In this document: positions 62,274 through 64,000 of the stretch, piece after piece
How the letters are laid out: every line of letters begins with the position of its first letter
How positions within the stretch are numbered: position 1 is the stretch's first letter
From: Sphingobacterium kitahiroshimense
GTDB taxonomy: Bacteria; Bacteroidota; Bacteroidia; Sphingobacteriales; Sphingobacteriaceae
Direction: 5' to 3'
Length of the DNA stretch: 64,000 nt
Assembly (NCBI RefSeq): GCF_025961315.1
Contig: NZ_JAOQNK010000001.1
Span: forward strand, 4,960,001 to 5,024,000
Made by a program: the position numbers and the translations under genes
The notes under the pieces: model-generated
The model's database searches: none
What the model was told of the DNA's origin: nothing
What the model saw: only the letters and a program-made list of their open reading frames with translations

Positions 62274-63257
62274 ATGTTGATTATCGATTCACCTTCTAAT
62301 AATGCTTATTTTAATATAGCATCGGAAGAATACTTATTATATAAATACCCAAAAGAAGCTATTTTCCTTCTGTATATTAATGCACCTTCAATTATCATAG
62401 GCAAATTTCAAAATACATTAGCTGAAATTAACTTGGATTATGTTCAAGCTCAAGGAATAAAGGTCGTTCGAAGGATGTCAGGTGGAGGAGCGGTTTATCA
62501 TGATCTTGGGAATCTGAATTTTTCTTTTCACATCTTGTTGGGCGAAAATGATTTTATGGATTTCTCGACATTTACTCAGCCCGTCGTATCGTTGTTAAAT
62601 AGTATGAACATACCTGCAAAATTGGAGGGGAGAAATGATTTGTTGATTGAAGGGAAGAAATTTAGTGGAAATGCCAAACTTGCAAAAAATGGAAAAATGA
62701 TCCAACATGGTACGTTATTGATTAGTTCACAGATGGAGGTACTGGGCGATGCGCTAAAAGTTAATCCTTTGAAGTTTATAGATAAAGCTGTCAAGTCCAA
62801 TCGTGCACGTGTAATTAATCTGAATGAGTACTTACCACAAGATATGACAGTCTCAGCTTTCAAGCAATTGTTGATTGAGGAGATGAGAAAGAATAATCCT
62901 GAAGCTAAGATTTATAAACTAACGGATGAAGATATTCTGGGGATCGAAAAATTGGTAGCAGAAAAGTACAGTACCTGGGAATGGAATTTTGGCTTTTCTC
63001 CTAATTACAATTTTAAGAAAGCCATAAAGATACCTGCTGGATTTATTGAAATACATTTAGATGTCCATAAAGGGTATATTGAAAAGGCGAAGATATTTGG
63101 AGATTTTTTTGCATCAAAACCAATTGAGGAGCTGGAGAATATATTGATCGGACAAAAACATGAGGCTGTCCACCTTGCACAATTACTGGAAAAGCATGAT
63201 GTAACGGCTTACTTCGGTAAAGTTAATATTGCAGAATTAATGGAATTGTTCAAATAA
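62274..63257 (+). CDS. lplA: Lipoate-protein ligase A
   Basis: A 327-residue cytoplasmic enzyme that activates lipoate with ATP and attaches it to lipoyl domains of 2-oxoacid dehydrogenases and GcvH. Motifs are RRMSGGGAVYHD (residues 66-77), RNDLLIEGKKFSGNAK with the catalytic Lys135, and HGTLLIS. The C-terminal accessory domain (about 240-327; WEWNFGFSPNYNF) is present, so it is the full-length LplA type and not a LipM or LipL transferase. It is probably monocistronic. Confidence 0.93.
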   Translation: MLIIDSPSNNAYFNIASEEYLLYKYPKEAIFLLYINAPSIIIGKFQNTLAEINLDYVQAQGIKVVRRMSGGGAVYHDLGNLNFSFHILLGENDFMDFSTFTQPVVSLLNSMNIPAKLEGRNDLLIEGKKFSGNAKLAKNGKMIQHGTLLISSQMEVLGDALKVNPLKFIDKAVKSNRARVINLNEYLPQDMTVSAFKQLLIEEMRKNNPEAKIYKLTDEDILGIEKLVAEKYSTWEWNFGFSPNYNFKKAIKIPAGFIEIHLDVHKGYIEKAKIFGDFFASKPIEELENILIGQKHEAVHLAQLLEKHDVTAYFGKVNIAELMELFK

Positions 63258-63274
63258 CTGTGGGTTATTTCAGT

Positions 63275-63337
63275 AGTACTCTTCGCTCGTTATTGAATTT
63301 TTAAGCCAATTTGAAGAGTGCTCATAATTTTTAAGTC
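63275..63337 (+). terminator. Possible terminator after lplA
   Basis: A 10-bp stem with one G-U pair (AGTACTCTTC at 63275-63284 with GAAGAGTGCT at 63313-63322), a 28-base loop and a downstream AATTTTTAA. The long loop weakens it. Confidence 0.45.
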
Positions 63338-63467
63338 TTAACTTTACCCTTTTTCTTATTTGAAGTCAGCAAGAAGATCTCGCATCTTTGATAATTATGC
63401 TTCATTTTAACAAGTCCCTGACAAATGGACTTGCCGTCTTTAATCTTTATGGTTATGTTTGTCGTTT

Positions 63468-63512
63468 TGGGCATTGAAATTTGAAAACGGAAGTTTCAAA
63501 TTTCAATGCCCA
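63468..63512. repeat. 19-bp perfect inverted repeat
   Basis: 63468-63486 pairs fully with 63494-63512 (core GGGCATTGAAATTTGAAA) around the loop ACGGAAG. It lies 23 bases before the FemAB-type start. There is no T run on either strand directly after it. Confidence 0.7.
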
Positions 63513-63535
63513 TTGATTTAATATTAAAAAACGTC

Positions 63536-64000
63536 ATGATTGCCGAAATAGAAGACAAAGAAATTAAACAGATTTATCAAACATCAATCATTCAGCAAAC
63601 GGCCTATTGGTCTGAAGTAAAAAGGTTACAGGGTGTAACTTCAAAAGCATTTAATTTTAAAACTAAGATAGCAGATCTTTATGTCGATTCCGAAGACAGT
63701 GCCTATTTTATAGGAGATCTATTGATTTTGATTCAGGCTATCGATCAGGAGCACAGTATTGCCTACGTTCCCTATGGACCAGAGATCGAACCATCAGTTG
63801 AAAATCAAGGCTATTTCTTGGAGCAATTGTCCGAGAGTTTAAGATCTTGTTTACCTAAAAACTGCATTATGATTCGTTATGATTTATCTTGGGAATCACA
63901 TTGGGCAAAAGACGATGACTGCTATGATATCAATGGCAACTGGTTAGGAGTTCCGGATAAAAAAATTCAGGAAATCCGTTTTAATTTTAATACCAATAAT
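63536..64000 (+). CDS. FemAB-family peptidyltransferase, 5' part (3' end outside window)
   Basis: The first 155 codons of a FemA/FemB/FemX-like acyltransferase of the GNAT superfamily. It begins MIAEIEDKEIKQIY and shows the family N-terminal patterns QQTAYWSEVKRLQG and SIAYVPYGPEIEPS, then CIMIRYDLSWES. Members transfer amino acids from aminoacyl-tRNA to lipid II or other acceptors. In Bacteroidota the acceptor is not established. The frame is open to the window edge. Confidence 0.75.
   Translation, partial: MIAEIEDKEIKQIYQTSIIQQTAYWSEVKRLQGVTSKAFNFKTKIADLYVDSEDSAYFIGDLLILIQAIDQEHSIAYVPYGPEIEPSVENQGYFLEQLSESLRSCLPKNCIMIRYDLSWESHWAKDDDCYDINGNWLGVPDKKIQEIRFNFNTNN

Noticed and set aside
1..64000. 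CRISPR arrays, tRNA or rRNA genes, insertion sequences, prophage
   Set aside because: I looked for regularly spaced direct repeats, cloverleaf-like stretches and transposase or integrase motifs and saw none. Subtle tRNAs could escape reading by eye.

Overview
The window is about 64 kb of low-GC, gene-dense DNA from a member of the Bacteroidota, most likely a Sphingobacterium or a close relative (family Sphingobacteriaceae). This is inferred from the gene families present: TonB-dependent receptors with carboxypeptidase-like N-terminal domains, a GLPGLI-family protein, DUF4374, DUF5703 and GH95/GH20 glycosidases, LytTR/LytS-type regulation, and an ECF sigma factor. It also fits the -7 motifs of the form TAnnTTTG, the absence of Shine-Dalgarno sequences, and the A-rich leaders. 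I saw no rRNA, tRNA, CRISPR array, transposase or prophage. It reads as an ordinary chromosome with several accessory metabolic islands.

Layout. 1-2.9 kb: 3' end of mnmE, an exported esterase and a LOG-family hydrolase. 3.1-9.8 kb: a tight seven-gene operon, a TMEM220-like membrane protein followed by a complete eboABCDEF set. This is the most notable system here. Ebo clusters are known from cyanobacteria, eustigmatophyte plastids, some proteobacteria and Bacteroidota, and are implicated in moving or modifying a secondary-metabolite precursor, but their chemistry is unresolved. 9.9-16.2 kb: two divergent transcription units encoding secreted beta-propeller proteins fused to cytochrome c, with a DUF1080 protein and a ThuA domain. 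This looks like an envelope sugar-oxidation module. 16.5-23.3 kb: a metal/siderophore uptake cluster (DUF4198, TonB receptor, DUF4374, two small membrane proteins, PepSY reductase) containing tandem hairpins that share a loop sequence. 23.5-28.1 kb: a LytTR response regulator, a TPR-containing LytS-type kinase, a metallophosphoesterase and an HD phosphohydrolase.

28.4-43.1 kb: carbohydrate and envelope genes. These are a DUF5703 glycosidase-like protein, a HAD phosphatase, MgtC/SapB, a GLPGLI protein with its TonB-type receptor, a GH20 hexosaminidase with a C-terminal LamG-like domain, a small hypothetical, a Tat-type sugar isomerase/epimerase and a GH95 fucosidase. 43.6-48.2 kb: xylB-xylA-sodium/solute symporter, a xylose uptake and catabolism operon. 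48.3-50.3 kb: a lone fabH and a GNAT acetyltransferase, separated by a region with an operator-like palindrome. 50.6-58.4 kb: phenylalanine/tyrosine catabolism through homogentisate (aromatic amino acid hydroxylase, fumarylacetoacetase, flavin reductase, homogentisate dioxygenase, HPPD, amino acid dehydrogenase), with an unrecognised 31-codon ORF at its centre. 58.5-64 kb: an ECF sigma factor with a membrane partner, a NYN-OST-HTH RNase-like protein, lipoate-protein ligase and the start of a FemAB-type transferase.

Many convergent or tail-to-tail junctions carry strong intrinsic terminators, so operon limits are fairly clear. Functions are assigned by motif recognition and gene order only; no database search was possible.
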